This document shows positions 9,557-18,054 of a stretch of 64,000 bases of DNA, piece by piece. The position numbers and the translations under genes are program-made. The notes under the pieces are model-generated. The model searched no databases. It saw nothing but the letters and a program-made list of their open reading frames with translations, and was not told the DNA's origin. The number at the start of each line of letters is the position of its first letter. Positions within the stretch are counted from its first letter, which is position 1. Source of the DNA: Bacteroidales bacterium (GTDB taxonomy: Bacteria > Bacteroidota > Bacteroidia > Bacteroidales > UBA932); assembly GCA_024693285.1 (NCBI GenBank), contig JAILLE010000036.1:1-64000 (forward strand), in the 5' to 3' direction.

Positions 9557-10236
9557 TAAAGCTCGTTTTTGACGTCGGAGACAATCTGGCCGTCGAAGAG
9601 GTCGATGGTGCGCTGGGCGCAGGCGGCGTCCTTCTGGGAGTGGGTCACCATGACGATGGTGGTGCCTTCCTGGTTCAGTTCCTTCAGCAGGTCCATCACT
9701 TCCTTGCCGTTCTTGGAATCCAGGTTACCGGTAGGCTCATCGGCGAGGATCAGCTTCGGGCCGGCCACAACGGCACGGGCGATAGCCACCCTCTGCTGCT
9801 GACCTCCGGAGAGTTGCTGAGGAAAATGACTGGCCCTATGGCTGATAGCCATGCGCTTCATGATTTCCGTTACTTTGGCTTTGCGCTCGCTGGCGCTGAT
9901 GTTCAGGTAGCGAAGCGGAAGCTCGATGTTCTCGTAAACGTTCAGCTCGTCGATCAGATTGAAGCTCTGGAACACAAAGCCGATGTTTCCCTTGCGGAAC
10001 TTGGTGCGCTCCTTTTCCTTCAGGCCACCGACCTCGGTGCCGAGAAGTTCATAGCTTCCAGAAGTAGGGTTATCCAAAAGGCCGAGGATGTTCAGAAGGG
10101 TTGACTTGCCGCATCCCGACGGTCCCATAATGGCGACGAACTCGCCGTCTTTGATTTCGAAGGAAACACCATTGAGAGCAGTGGTCTCGATCTCTTCCGT
10201 CCGGAAGATCTTGGAAAGGTTGGTAACTTTAATCAT
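9556..10236 (-). CDS. ABC transporter ATP-binding protein (MacB/LolD type)
   Basis: 226-aa nucleotide-binding subunit of the export system. Visible motifs in order: Walker A GPSGCGKST (about 39-47), Q-loop VFQSFNLIDEL, signature LSGGQQQRVAIARA, Walker B LILADEPTGNLD and the switch histidine in VTHSQ. Length and motif wording match the LolD/MacB family of peripheral ATPases that drive FtsX-fold permeases by mechanotransmission across the periplasm. It is the only ATPase for five permease genes in this locus, so the permeases either share it or form alternative complexes. It overlaps the next permease by one base. The ~80-bp gap upstream to the adaptor gene holds a palindromic repeat. Confidence 0.95.
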   Translation of the reverse strand: MIKVTNLSKIFRTEEIETTALNGVSFEIKDGEFVAIMGPSGCGKSTLLNILGLLDNPTSGSYELLGTEVGGLKEKERTKFRKGNIGFVFQSFNLIDELNVYENIELPLRYLNISASERKAKVTEIMKRMAISHRASHFPQQLSGGQQQRVAIARAVVAGPKLILADEPTGNLDSKNGKEVMDLLKELNQEGTTIVMVTHSQKDAACAQRTIDLFDGQIVSDVKNEL

Positions 10237-10268
10237 AATGTTTTGTATTTTAATTGTTTATTTTATTT

Positions 10269-10321
10269 GTCATTCTGGTAATGACAGGGCTGTCATCATG
10301 AGGGCGAAGCCCGAAGGATCT
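10269..10321. repeat. Palindromic element (family A/B variant) between adaptor and ATPase genes
   Basis: Begins TGTCATTCTGGTAATGACA and ends GCCCGAAGGATCT. It fills most of the 83-bp gap between the adaptor and ATPase genes, inside the presumed operon transcript. The adaptor's TAG stop (10320-10322) overlaps the terminal AGATCC of the element, so the repeat edge provides part of the stop codon. Confidence 0.7.
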
Positions 10322-11576
10322 AAAAAACCAGCACATCAGAGTCGCCATAAGTGTCATAGCCGGAGGTGATAACCTTCTCGCCGGGCTCAAGACCTTCCAG
10401 AACCTCGTAATACTGAGGGTTTTGGCGTCCGATGCGTATCTCTCTCTTGACAGCCTTGTTACCATCCTTGTTAACCACATATATCCATTTTCCACCGGTC
10501 TTCTGGTAGAAGGTGCCGCGAGGGATGATGACCGCCTCTTCAGGCTGTCCAAGCTGGAGGTTCAGGTAATATGTCTGCCCGGCCCTGATGTTGTCCGGCT
10601 GCTCGCCCTCGAACTTGAAATCAGCCTTGAACTTGCCGTCACGCACCTCTGGATAGACCTTGCGGATGCTGGTGGCGTATGTCTCGCCCTGGCGCTCGAA
10701 GGTGGCCTCAAGACCAGCGACAACACGGTCAATATAATGCTCATCTATCTGAGCCTCAACCTTGTAAGTGCCCACGGAGTTAATCTGTCCGATCTTGGCC
10801 CCGCTGGCGATTGTCTGGCCAAGGACCACATCCAGAAGTCCGAGCTCGCCGTCAATCGGAGCCTTCACGATGAGGTTCCCCTTACGCTTGCGGATCATCT
10901 GCATGTTGAGGAGCATATTCTCAAGGCTCTCTTCCATCCTGTCCACCTGGGTGCCCCGGTACAGGCTGTCCTGGCGGGAACGCTCACGGATAAGGTCATA
11001 TTTCTTGAGTGAGAGGTCATAGTCCTCCTTGGCCTTCAGGTAGTCCTCACGGGCGATCAGCTTGTCTTCATAGAGGGCTTTCTGCTGCTCGTAGGCTCTG
11101 CGGAGTTTCTCCACGTTGGTGCCGTACTCGAGCTCGTTCTGACGCACGTCGAGCTTCTGCTGCTCCATCTGTATCTGAGTGTTTCGCAGAATATTCTCTT
11201 TTTCAGCGAGTTCCGCCTCGGCGTTCAGGATCTGGAGGTCCAGGTTGTCATTGGACAGGATGAGGATCGGATCTCCCGCCTTGACCTTGGAACCTTCCTC
11301 GATCAGGATTGTCTGGACCATTCCGCCTTCCTGGGGGGAAAGCTGGATGGTGGTCATGGGCTGTACCCTTCCGCTGACACGGATGTAGTCGTTGAACTCG
11401 CCTTTGACGGCAGCGCTGACGGTAAGTGTGTCCTTGTCCACCCTCAGGGTCTTGTTGTTGGGACGTGCTATCAGGTAGATGATGAATATCCCCAAAAGGG
11501 CACCCAACCACCACGGCAACGCTTTCTTCGTGAAAGCCACTCTCCAACCTGTTTTCTTCTCGATGATCTTATCCAT
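10320..11576 (-). CDS. MacA/HlyD-like periplasmic adaptor protein
   Basis: 418-aa membrane-fusion protein bridging the permeases to the TolC-like channel. A short cytoplasmic N-terminus is followed by one TM (about 20-38, PWWLGALLGIFIIYLI), a first lipoyl/beta half (IRVSGRVQPMTTIQLSP), a long coiled-coil hairpin (about 115-225, rich in E, L, Q, R), the second lipoyl half (NLIVKAPIDGELG), and beta-barrel plus membrane-proximal domains ending GYDTYGDSDVLVF. The order adaptor-ATPase-permease and the adjacent TolC gene are typical of MacAB-type tripartite exporters. It starts 11 nt downstream of the tolC-like stop. Confidence 0.92.
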   Translation of the reverse strand: MDKIIEKKTGWRVAFTKKALPWWLGALLGIFIIYLIARPNNKTLRVDKDTLTVSAAVKGEFNDYIRVSGRVQPMTTIQLSPQEGGMVQTILIEEGSKVKAGDPILILSNDNLDLQILNAEAELAEKENILRNTQIQMEQQKLDVRQNELEYGTNVEKLRRAYEQQKALYEDKLIAREDYLKAKEDYDLSLKKYDLIRERSRQDSLYRGTQVDRMEESLENMLLNMQMIRKRKGNLIVKAPIDGELGLLDVVLGQTIASGAKIGQINSVGTYKVEAQIDEHYIDRVVAGLEATFERQGETYATSIRKVYPEVRDGKFKADFKFEGEQPDNIRAGQTYYLNLQLGQPEEAVIIPRGTFYQKTGGKWIYVVNKDGNKAVKREIRIGRQNPQYYEVLEGLEPGEKVITSGYDTYGDSDVLVF

Positions 11577-11587
11577 AGTGCTTTGTC

Positions 11588-12946
11588 TTAATCTTGGTTA
11601 ATATATTCCTCACCATTGTAGTAGCGGACCACCGCACTCTTTATGAGATATTTGTAAAGCGAGTTCATCTCGTCCGCTTTTGATTTAAGGTAGTTGTTGT
11701 TCGCGGTCTGAAGCTCCAGAGGAGAGATAAGCCCTTGCTCCATCTTCTTGAGATTGAGGTTGTAAGCTTCCTCTTGGACCTCAGATTTGTAGCGGGCCTG
11801 GTCGTATGCGGCCTCGCTGCCGTCACGGTCCTGGATTGCCCTTCTGACCTCACTCTCAACGTCACGACGCTTCTGGTCATATTCCGCGGTGGCCTTCGTC
11901 AATGCGTTGCGCTGCTTGGCGATTCTCGACTGCTTCTGTAGTTTGCCCCAGATCGGGATTGACATCGACATCTCGACATATTCTCCACCATTATTCCTGA
12001 ATTGGTCACGGAAAGGATTGGTCTGGGCGCCCTGGTAGGTGTAATATGTGGTGCTCCATCCGGCATATAATCCCAGAGAAGGAAGAAGTTGCCCTTTGGT
12101 TGTGCTGAGTTCCCTTTTGGCGTTGAGCATCGTTCCCTCAGCGATCTTTATCTGGGGATTGTTCTCCAGGGCGAAGGCTATAACAGATTCTTCTTTGTCA
12201 TCCTGAGCGGGAGCGAAGGATCTGACATTCGTATCAACAACCAACTCCTCCTCCGGCGGCCAGAACATCAGGTCGCCGAGAGTCATAAGCTGATCATTAT
12301 AAGAGTTTCTCACATTGGTGAGGTCGTATTGCCTGTCGGCCAGGTCGGCCTCCATCTGAACCACGTCAGCATGGCCTTTCTGCCCGAGTTCCTCCTGCCT
12401 CATAGCCTTTTTGAGAGCCATCTCAGCGGCTCCAACCTGTTCCTCATATATGTCAGCCAAACGCTTGTAATAGACCACGTTGTAATACGCCTCCATCACA
12501 GCCAGGCAGATGTCAGCCTCAACTTGTTTCTCCTGTGATTCGCTGATGGCGAGCCCAGTCTTCGATATCTTGAGGTTATTCACAGCCTGGAATCCGTTGA
12601 ATAGATCAAAGCCGGCGCTGACGCTGTAGCTGTTATGAAATGAGGTCTGGGTGAAATAGGTGTTTGTCTGCGGGTCGATCGAACGTCCGAAATTGTAGTA
12701 GGCATATGTGCTACCGCTGAGATTCGGAGTGAAAGCCTGGAGGATGGCATCTCTGCGAGCTATCCTGGCGTCGCCGGAAGCGGCCTGCTGGATGCGGGTC
12801 TTCGTGGAGTTCGAGATGGCGTACTCCATGCATTCCTTAAGGCTCATTACTTTTGAAGACTCCTGGGCCCAGGAGTTATCCACGGGCCCGAGAGTCATCA
12901 CTAAATACACACAGATAAAAGCTATAAAAAGGGTTTTTCTTCTCAT
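11588..12946 (-). CDS. TolC-family outer-membrane efflux protein
   Basis: 452 aa with signal peptide (MRRKTLFIAFICVYLVMTLG..., cleavage expected after NSWAQ near residue 28) and two OEP-type alpha-helical repeats (MSLKECMEYAISNSTKTRIQ opens the first). It forms the outer-membrane/periplasmic duct of the exporter. The start at 12946 is preferred over the 32-codon longer frame because it begins the signal peptide and leaves the regulatory region before it free. Residues about 243-251 (RSFAPAQDD) come from a palindromic repeat (12196-12223) between the two halves. It is the first structural gene of the export operon, separated from the sensor kinase gene by 164 nt carrying operator-like repeats. 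Confidence 0.93.
   Translation of the reverse strand: MRRKTLFIAFICVYLVMTLGPVDNSWAQESSKVMSLKECMEYAISNSTKTRIQQAASGDARIARRDAILQAFTPNLSGSTYAYYNFGRSIDPQTNTYFTQTSFHNSYSVSAGFDLFNGFQAVNNLKISKTGLAISESQEKQVEADICLAVMEAYYNVVYYKRLADIYEEQVGAAEMALKKAMRQEELGQKGHADVVQMEADLADRQYDLTNVRNSYNDQLMTLGDLMFWPPEEELVVDTNVRSFAPAQDDKEESVIAFALENNPQIKIAEGTMLNAKRELSTTKGQLLPSLGLYAGWSTTYYTYQGAQTNPFRDQFRNNGGEYVEMSMSIPIWGKLQKQSRIAKQRNALTKATAEYDQKRRDVESEVRRAIQDRDGSEAAYDQARYKSEVQEEAYNLNLKKMEQGLISPLELQTANNNYLKSKADEMNSLYKYLIKSAVVRYYNGEEYINQD
12196..12223 (-). repeat. Palindromic element family A, in-frame in tolC-like gene
   Basis: TGTCATCCTGAGCGGGAGCG then AAGGATCT; one base longer in the loop than the copies at 9101 and 37205 and read in a different frame (SFAPAQDD instead of RSAQDD). 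It lies in a loop between conserved parts of the efflux protein. Confidence 0.85.
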
Positions 12947-12971
12947 TATAATTGCTCTTTTACACTTTCGC

Positions 12972-12998
12972 CATAAAGCAAGCACATTTACCGTGCCA
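12972..12998 (-). promoter_or_regulatory. Candidate sigma-54-type promoter for the tolC-led export operon
   Basis: On the minus strand TGGCACG (12998-12992) is a perfect -24 element. The correctly spaced -12 position reads ATGTG where TTGCW is expected, so the GC dinucleotide is GT. The presence of an NtrC-type activator gene two genes upstream and of repeated half-sites just upstream favours a sigma-54 promoter, but the imperfect -12 box leaves doubt. An alternative vegetative reading is TTTT, 20 nt, TAAATGTG. Confidence 0.4.
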
Positions 12999-13044
12999 TT
13001 TGGGTTAAATAAAAGATAATCAACTATTTCCGTAAAATACAATA

Positions 13045-13096
13045 GTGTAAAAAGTGTAAAGGTCTTTACAACTCTTTACACTTTTCGACTTTACAC
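13045..13096. promoter_or_regulatory. Array of GTGTAAAG half-sites (putative NtrC-type activator binding region)
   Basis: Five copies in 52 bp: GTGTAAAA 13045-13052, GTGTAAAG 13054-13061, CTTTACAA 13064-13071, CTTTACAC 13074-13081 and CTTTACAC 13089-13096. The second and third form the palindrome GTGTAAAGGTCTTTACAA. A sixth related site lies near 12958-12966. The array sits 45-100 bp upstream of the candidate -24 element, the usual place for enhancer sites of sigma-54 activators. The binding protein is inferred to be the regulator at 13986-15353. Confidence 0.6.
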
Positions 13097-13110
13097 TTTT
13101 ATTTAAAAGG

Positions 13111-13986
13111 CTATCTGAATATCAGCTCAAAGACAGTCTGTTGATCATCGCTGCGCAACAGTTCTATGCTGCCGTTGTGGTTGCGCATTATCTGGCGCGA
13201 GATGCTGAGCCCGATGCCGGATCCCTCTTTCTTTGTTGTATAAAAAGGAATGAATATCTGCTCTTGGGCGGACTTTGGAATTGGATCTCCGTCATTAGAC
13301 ACCCTGATGATCACATCGTCCACTTCGCCCATCTTTGCTGAGATGTCAATATGCTTGGCACCGGCCTGAATAGCGTTTTTGATGAGATTGATCATAATCT
13401 GGGAAATCTGCCCTTCGTCAGCGTATATCATGATGTCCGGCTCTGTGGCCCGATAGACGCATTCGGCGCCGCTGGCATTGGCGAATTCGCTGTTGAGGGC
13501 GATGACGTTATCCATTAGTTCCTGCAGGTCAAGTGCTTTACGGATAGGTTTGGCAACTCCGGAAAGCTGACGATAGGTCTGCACGAAGCCTATCAGGTTC
13601 TTTGATGAGTCCGAAATGGTTTCCAACCCGGCTTTTATGTCCAACTCGCTGTGACCGTTATCGTCCACGGACTTCGCCATCGCGTCAGAAAGGGACGCGA
13701 TCGGCGAGACAGTATTCATGATCTCGTGAGTCAGGACACGAATCAGTTTTGTCCATGAATCTTGCTCGTGGGCTTGACGCTGTTTTTCGAAAATGGTACG
13801 GATGCGGTTCAGGGTGCGGTTGAACTTGTTTTTCTCCTGGAATCTGAAATTGAGTTCCCCGTCCTCAAGGGCGTCCATCATATAGTTCACCTTCTTGATG
13901 TCCTTCTGGCGAGTCCTGACTGATGCTATCACCACCGATAAGGTAGCGACGATGAGAACAATCAGTATGATTAACCAGGATGACAT
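13111..13986 (-). CDS. Short membrane histidine kinase
   Basis: 291-aa sensor kinase with one N-terminal TM (residues 3-23) and almost no periplasmic part. A linker leads to the phosphoacceptor region RVLTHEIMNTVSPI (His87), then N-box NLIKNAIQAG, a DG-containing box (VSNDGDPIP) and the glycine box GSGIGLSIS of the HATPase domain. The missing sensor domain suggests it detects a membrane or partner-protein signal, perhaps from the exporter itself. Its start overlaps the regulator stop (TAATG), so the two form one two-component operon. Good catalytic motifs suggest an active kinase. Confidence 0.93.
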   Translation of the reverse strand: MSSWLIILIVLIVATLSVVIASVRTRQKDIKKVNYMMDALEDGELNFRFQEKNKFNRTLNRIRTIFEKQRQAHEQDSWTKLIRVLTHEIMNTVSPIASLSDAMAKSVDDNGHSELDIKAGLETISDSSKNLIGFVQTYRQLSGVAKPIRKALDLQELMDNVIALNSEFANASGAECVYRATEPDIMIYADEGQISQIMINLIKNAIQAGAKHIDISAKMGEVDDVIIRVSNDGDPIPKSAQEQIFIPFYTTKKEGSGIGLSISRQIMRNHNGSIELLRSDDQQTVFELIFR

Positions 13987-15353
13987 TACAGCCCGTATTT
14001 CTTCATTTTGGAATAGAGAGTGGGACGGCTGATGCCGAGGGACTTGGCTGCGGCGGAGATATTCCCGTTACAGCGCAGGACTGCCTCACGGACCAAGCGC
14101 TCTTCCTCTGCCGTGTCGTGTGAAAGATTTCCCGCAGGGCCGTCTGTTTGTATATCTTTGGCTGTCAAATACTTCCCTTCGCTCAAAATGACGCCCTTCT
14201 CGATACGGTTCTGAAGCTCACGGATATTACCGCTCCAACGTTCTTTCTCCAGAACCAGCTTAGCTGATTCATCCAGTCCGGTCAAAGGCCGGTGGTATTT
14301 CTCGGCGAACTTGGCGACGAATCTCTCCGCCAGAGGGACGATGTCCTCTTTCCGCTCACGGAGGGGCGGCAGGGCGATATGGACTGTGTTGATGCGATAG
14401 TAAAGATCCTCTCTGAATCGCCCTTCCCGGACCAAAGCCTCCAGATCCATATTTGTGGCGCATATAAGTCTGATATTCACTGGAATTGACTGGCTGCCAC
14501 CGACTCGTACCACACTGCGGTTCTGAATTACCCGCAGCAGTTTGGCTTGAAGGTGCAAAGGAATATTACCGATCTCATCCAGGAATAGAGTCCCGCCGTC
14601 GGCTTGCTCGAACTTTCCAACGTGATCTGTGTGAGCGTCGGTGAAAGCGCCTTTCACGTGGCCGAAAAGCTCGCTCTCGAATAGTGTCTCGGTGATCGCT
14701 CCGGCATCGACAGCCACCATCGGTTTATCGCTTCGCAAGCTATGGGCATGGATCTCTCTCGCTAGTACGTCTTTTCCGGTGCCGTTCTCTCCGGTAATCA
14801 GCACGGTCGCGTCTGTCGGGGCGATTTTCAGGACTGTTTTATGGATAATGGCCATTGGCTTTGAGGTGCCCCAGAACATAGATTCTTCACTTCGCCCTTC
14901 GACAAGCTCAGGGCCGGCTTCAGAATGAAGGTTACTGGCCGAAGAATCCCGTCCCATCGCCTTTCTGGCTTTGTCACGGGCGGCCGTCAAAGTGGTCACC
15001 AGTTTCTCGTTGTCCCAGGGCTTCACGATGAAGTCGAACGCCCCTTTCTTCATTCCCTCCACCGCCAGCTGGATATCGGCATAAGCGGTAAACAGAACCA
15101 CTTCCACCTCCGGCATCATCTTCTTGATTTCTCCGGCCCAGAACAAGCCTTCGTTGCCGGTGTTGATGCTTGTGTTGAAGTTCATGTCCAAAAGCACCAC
15201 ATCCGGACGGAAGCGTTCCAGGGTATTAACCAACGTGACTGGAGAGGGCAGCGTCTCAATCTCCGCGAAATGCACCGGCAGCAGGATTTTCAACGCCTGG
15301 CGGATCCCGGCGTTGTCATCCACAATGAGTATCTTTCCTTTTTTCGTAGCCAT
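13986..15353 (-). CDS. NtrC-family sigma-54-dependent response regulator
   Basis: 455 aa: receiver domain (1-125; phosphoacceptor Asp56 in VVLLDMN, switch Lys in VKPW), linker, AAA+ sigma-54-interaction domain (about 160-395; Walker A GENGTGKD, GAFTDA loop, Walker B TLFLDEIGN) and a Fis-type HTH (about 425-453, NISAAAKSLGISRPTLYSKM). The sigma-54 contact loop reads GAFTDA where proteobacterial proteins have GAFTGA. Linker residues about 142-157 (HSEAGPELVEGRSEES) are encoded by a family B palindromic element. It probably activates the export operon downstream through the GTGTAAAG array. A clear vegetative promoter precedes it. Confidence 0.95.
   Translation of the reverse strand: MATKKGKILIVDDNAGIRQALKILLPVHFAEIETLPSPVTLVNTLERFRPDVVLLDMNFNTSINTGNEGLFWAGEIKKMMPEVEVVLFTAYADIQLAVEGMKKGAFDFIVKPWDNEKLVTTLTAARDKARKAMGRDSSASNLHSEAGPELVEGRSEESMFWGTSKPMAIIHKTVLKIAPTDATVLITGENGTGKDVLAREIHAHSLRSDKPMVAVDAGAITETLFESELFGHVKGAFTDAHTDHVGKFEQADGGTLFLDEIGNIPLHLQAKLLRVIQNRSVVRVGGSQSIPVNIRLICATNMDLEALVREGRFREDLYYRINTVHIALPPLRERKEDIVPLAERFVAKFAEKYHRPLTGLDESAKLVLEKERWSGNIRELQNRIEKGVILSEGKYLTAKDIQTDGPAGNLSHDTAEEERLVREAVLRCNGNISAAAKSLGISRPTLYSKMKKYGL
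14881..14928 (-). repeat. Palindromic element family B, in-frame in regulator linker
   Basis: 48 bp, ATTCT/AGAAT outer arms and a central CCCTTCGACAAGCTCAGGG. It encodes HSEAGPELVEGRSEE in the inter-domain linker, a place tolerant of insertion. Related copies are at 35610, 44599 and 57868. Confidence 0.8.
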
Positions 15354-15363
15354 ATTCCGAGCC

Positions 15364-15395
15364 CAAAATTACAGTTTATTTCCCGCACAAACAAA
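15364..15395 (-). promoter_or_regulatory. Vegetative promoter of the regulator-kinase operon
   Basis: Minus-strand TTTG (15395-15392), 20-nt spacer, TAATTTTG (15371-15364): a perfect Bacteroidota -33/-7 pair, 10 nt before the ATG of the response regulator. Confidence 0.75.
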
Positions 15396-15404
15396 TAGGC
15401 GTAT

Positions 15405-15435
15405 TTTGGAAGAAGTGGAAATATGAGTATCTTTC
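15405..15435 (+). promoter_or_regulatory. Vegetative promoter of the M28 peptidase gene
   Basis: TTTG 15405-15408, 19-nt spacer, TATCTTTC 15428-15435 (one mismatch to TAnnTTTG), 23 nt before the ATG. Divergent from the regulator promoter. Confidence 0.6.
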
Positions 15436-15458
15436 GATGAAAATACAACACCTGCGTT

Positions 15459-16823
15459 ATGAAAAAGATCTCTCTTCTGGCAGCCACCGTCATAGTCTTA
15501 TTGGTCACTTCATGCGGTCAGGACAAGACTCCCCGGCCGGTCACTGATCCTACTATTGTGAAGGCGCTCGCTTCCGTGAATATCGATAGCGTCAAGACCT
15601 ATATCGATGAATTGGTGGCGCTGCACACAAGGCATACTCTCAGCGCCCAGACGGACCCGGAGAAGGGAATAGGAGCGGCTGTGGATTATCTCGCCGCACG
15701 ATGCTACCGTTGGGCTGAAGCCGCATCATCCGATCGGCCTAAACCGCTGGTGGAGAAAGTATTTTACACTGTGGGAGAGAAGGGAGGCCGCTATGATAGG
15801 GTTACCACTGTTCCGGAATTGATGGTCACCTTGCCAGGAACGGATGCTTCCAGGGAGATTCTGTTGTTGGCGCATATTGACACCAGGGTGTTGGACGTGA
15901 TGGATTCCACCGCTTTCGCTCCCGGAGCGGATGACGATGGCAGCGGCTTGGCGTGCCTTCTGGAGACTGTACGTATCCTTTCCGGTATGCCTCTGGAGCA
16001 GACAGTCAAATGTCTCTTTGTTTCAGGAGAAGAACAGGGTCTGGACGGTTCAAGGCATTTCGCGGAACTTGCGAGCCGAGAGAAGTGGCCGGTCTACGCG
16101 GTGCTGAGCAACGACATGATAGGGAACTCGAGAGCCAGCGGAACGCTTTTGCATGAAGACCATAAGGTTCGCGTGTTCTCTGAGAGCAGGAACGGAGAGG
16201 ATTCTCACTCCCGTCAACTCGCCCGGTATATCAAGGAAATGGCTTCGGTTTACGTTCCGGATCAGGAAGTCGTTCTGAATTATCGTTCTGACCGGTATCG
16301 TCGTGGAGGTGACCAGCGTTATTTCCAGGTGGAAGGTTTCACCGCCGTGCGTGTCTGCGAGTATTGTGAGGATTATGAGCGCACCCATCAGGATGTGCGC
16401 TCGGAGAACGGGGTTGATTATGGTGACTTGCCGGAATATGTGGACTTCCCTTATCTGGTCCGTAATATTAAAGTCAATTTGGCGGCGGTGTTGAACCTGG
16501 CGATGGCTCCGGACCGTCCGGCCAAGGCCAGGATCGCCAATGCCAACGATTTGGATAACAACACGGTTCTCGTCTGGGATCCGGTTCCCGGACCAGATGG
16601 CACCCCGGCTAAAGATGTCACATATCAAGTCCTTTGCAGGGAAACCAGCCAGGCTGAATGGCTGCCGGTTTTCCCTATGGGTATATCTGACAAAGTGTGT
16701 GGATCCCCCAACGAAAAGGGGCAGATGGAATTCACCTGCCCCCTGAGTAAGGATAATTATTATTTCGCTGTACGCGCCGTTTCTGCCGGAGGCCATCCGA
16801 GCCTTCCGATGATAGCGCTATAA
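15459..16823 (+). CDS. M28-family zinc aminopeptidase, lipoprotein
   Basis: 454 aa. The signal peptide ends in a lipobox (LLVTSC, Cys19), so it is a lipid-anchored exported protein. The M28 metal-site motifs are visible: LLAHIDTR (His139), GADDDGSG (Asp158-160) and SGEEQGLDGS (Glu191/192); further ligands are expected in YRSDRYRRGGDQRYF and the His of YERTHQ. After about residue 360 a C-terminal beta domain resembling fibronectin type III follows (TVLVWDPVPG, YYFAVRAVSAGG). It probably trims peptides at the cell surface or in the periplasm. It ends 10 nt before the convergent Arc-like gene. Confidence 0.92.
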   Translation: MKKISLLAATVIVLLVTSCGQDKTPRPVTDPTIVKALASVNIDSVKTYIDELVALHTRHTLSAQTDPEKGIGAAVDYLAARCYRWAEAASSDRPKPLVEKVFYTVGEKGGRYDRVTTVPELMVTLPGTDASREILLLAHIDTRVLDVMDSTAFAPGADDDGSGLACLLETVRILSGMPLEQTVKCLFVSGEEQGLDGSRHFAELASREKWPVYAVLSNDMIGNSRASGTLLHEDHKVRVFSESRNGEDSHSRQLARYIKEMASVYVPDQEVVLNYRSDRYRRGGDQRYFQVEGFTAVRVCEYCEDYERTHQDVRSENGVDYGDLPEYVDFPYLVRNIKVNLAAVLNLAMAPDRPAKARIANANDLDNNTVLVWDPVPGPDGTPAKDVTYQVLCRETSQAEWLPVFPMGISDKVCGSPNEKGQMEFTCPLSKDNYYFAVRAVSAGGHPSLPMIAL

Positions 16824-16833
16824 TAAGGTAGGG

Positions 16834-17007
16834 TTATTTGGCACCCTTTTTCAGCCTTCCGCTTTTCCTAAGCGCTTCGCTAATAATCCATTGAAGCTGG
16901 CCGTTGGTGCTGCGGAACTCGTCCGCTGCCCAACGTTCCAGAGCTTCCATGGTCTCAGGATCAATCCTGAGGACGAAGCTCTTGACAGCTTCTTTTTCTT
17001 TGGCCAT
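16834..17007 (-). CDS. Arc-like ribbon-helix-helix protein
   Basis: 57 aa, MAKEKEAVKSFVLRIDPETM onward. The pattern of a short beta strand (KSFVLRI) followed by two helices (PETMEALERWAADEF, TNGQLQWIISEALRKSG) is that of the Arc/MetJ ribbon-helix-helix fold. It follows the SPFH gene with one base between stop and start, and this pairing is common in Bacteroidota. Start chosen at 17007; the longer frame overlaps the SPFH coding end. It may regulate the pair or modulate the SPFH protein; no operator was identified. Confidence 0.85.
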   Translation of the reverse strand: MAKEKEAVKSFVLRIDPETMEALERWAADEFRSTNGQLQWIISEALRKSGRLKKGAK

Positions 17008-17008
17008 A

Positions 17009-17947
17009 TTAATATATGCTACCTGAGTTGACGACTGGCTGGGCGGGTTCATCACCGCAGAGGACCACGAGCAGGTTGCTAACCATGGCGGCCTTACGCT
17101 CCTCGTCAAGATTCACGACACCCTCGTCCTTCAGCTTGTCAAGAGCCATCTTGACCATGCTGACAGCTCCGTCGACAATCTTCTCTCGGGCGGCGATGAT
17201 GGCGTCAGCCTGCTGGCGGCGAAGCATCACGGCGGCGATCTCAGGAGCATAGGCGAGGTAATTGATACGGGCCTCCGTGACGTGGATTCCAGCCATTGAC
17301 AGTCTATCGTTGAGGGTCTTTACCAGTCTCTCATTGATTTCCTCGGCATTTGAACGGAGAGTCAGATCGTCAGCGGAATCGGCGTTGTCGTAGGCATAGC
17401 AACCGGCGACCTGACGCAGGGCGGCGTCACTCTGCACCCTAACGAAGTTCTCGAAAGCCTGGGAGAGAGAACGGACGGCACCTCCGCGGGCGGTTGTGGC
17501 CACAACCGGAGCAAGTGACTGGCTGTCAATCTCAAACAAAGCCTTATAGGTATTCTCAAGCTTCCATACCAGCACCATACCGATAAGGACCGGGTTACCT
17601 GCCTTGTCATTGACCTTGATCGGCTCAGGGTTCAGGTTGCGGGCCCTCAGGGTAACGCTCTTCTTGCTCAGAAGGGGATTGACCCAGTAGAAACCGGTCT
17701 TGAAGAAGGTTCCGCTATATTTTCCAAAGAATACAAGTACTTTAGCCTCATTGGGTTCCAGTTTGATGAATCCGTTCATTCCGATCCCGAATAAGATAAG
17801 CAGCAGGACTCCGAGAATGGCGAAGGGGGCGTTCTTATCCGCGAGGATGAAGCAGTAAATGGCTGCGAAGAACACGATTAAAACTAGAAGAATGGCGAGG
17901 AAGCCGTTGATAGTCAAACCTTTGTAGGTAAATTCCTTGTTTTCCAT
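17009..17947 (-). CDS. SPFH/Band 7 membrane protein
   Basis: 312 aa. Two hydrophobic segments at about 13-35 and 40-60 anchor it, then a Band 7 domain ([20 protein letters not shown]; later [20 protein letters not shown]) and a C-terminal helical region with [20 protein letters not shown]. These proteins form membrane-associated oligomers linked to protease control or membrane microdomains. Length and architecture are normal for the Bacteroidota SPFH proteins that sit next to an Arc-type gene. A strong promoter lies 32 nt upstream of the start. Confidence 0.93.
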   Translation of the reverse strand: MENKEFTYKGLTINGFLAILLVLIVFFAAIYCFILADKNAPFAILGVLLLILFGIGMNGFIKLEPNEAKVLVFFGKYSGTFFKTGFYWVNPLLSKKSVTLRARNLNPEPIKVNDKAGNPVLIGMVLVWKLENTYKALFEIDSQSLAPVVATTARGGAVRSLSQAFENFVRVQSDAALRQVAGCYAYDNADSADDLTLRSNAEEINERLVKTLNDRLSMAGIHVTEARINYLAYAPEIAAVMLRRQQADAIIAAREKIVDGAVSMVKMALDKLKDEGVVNLDEERKAAMVSNLLVVLCGDEPAQPVVNSGSIY

Positions 17948-17978
17948 AACAATTTAATTTAATATCATTTTGATATCG

Positions 17979-18009
17979 CAAAGATACAATAAAAAATTAA
18001 TGTTCCAAA
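17979..18009 (-). promoter_or_regulatory. Vegetative promoter of the SPFH-Arc operon
   Basis: Minus-strand TTTG (18009-18006), 19-nt spacer, TATCTTTG (17986-17979), perfect at both boxes. Confidence 0.75.
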
Positions 18010-18054
18010 TTAATTCGCTAATTTTTTTCGTATATTGCGAAAAATGAGAAAGAG

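Noticed and set aside
16050..16796. 248-codon minus-strand open frame
   Set aside because: Antisense to the M28 peptidase gene, which has signal peptide, metal motifs and a promoter.
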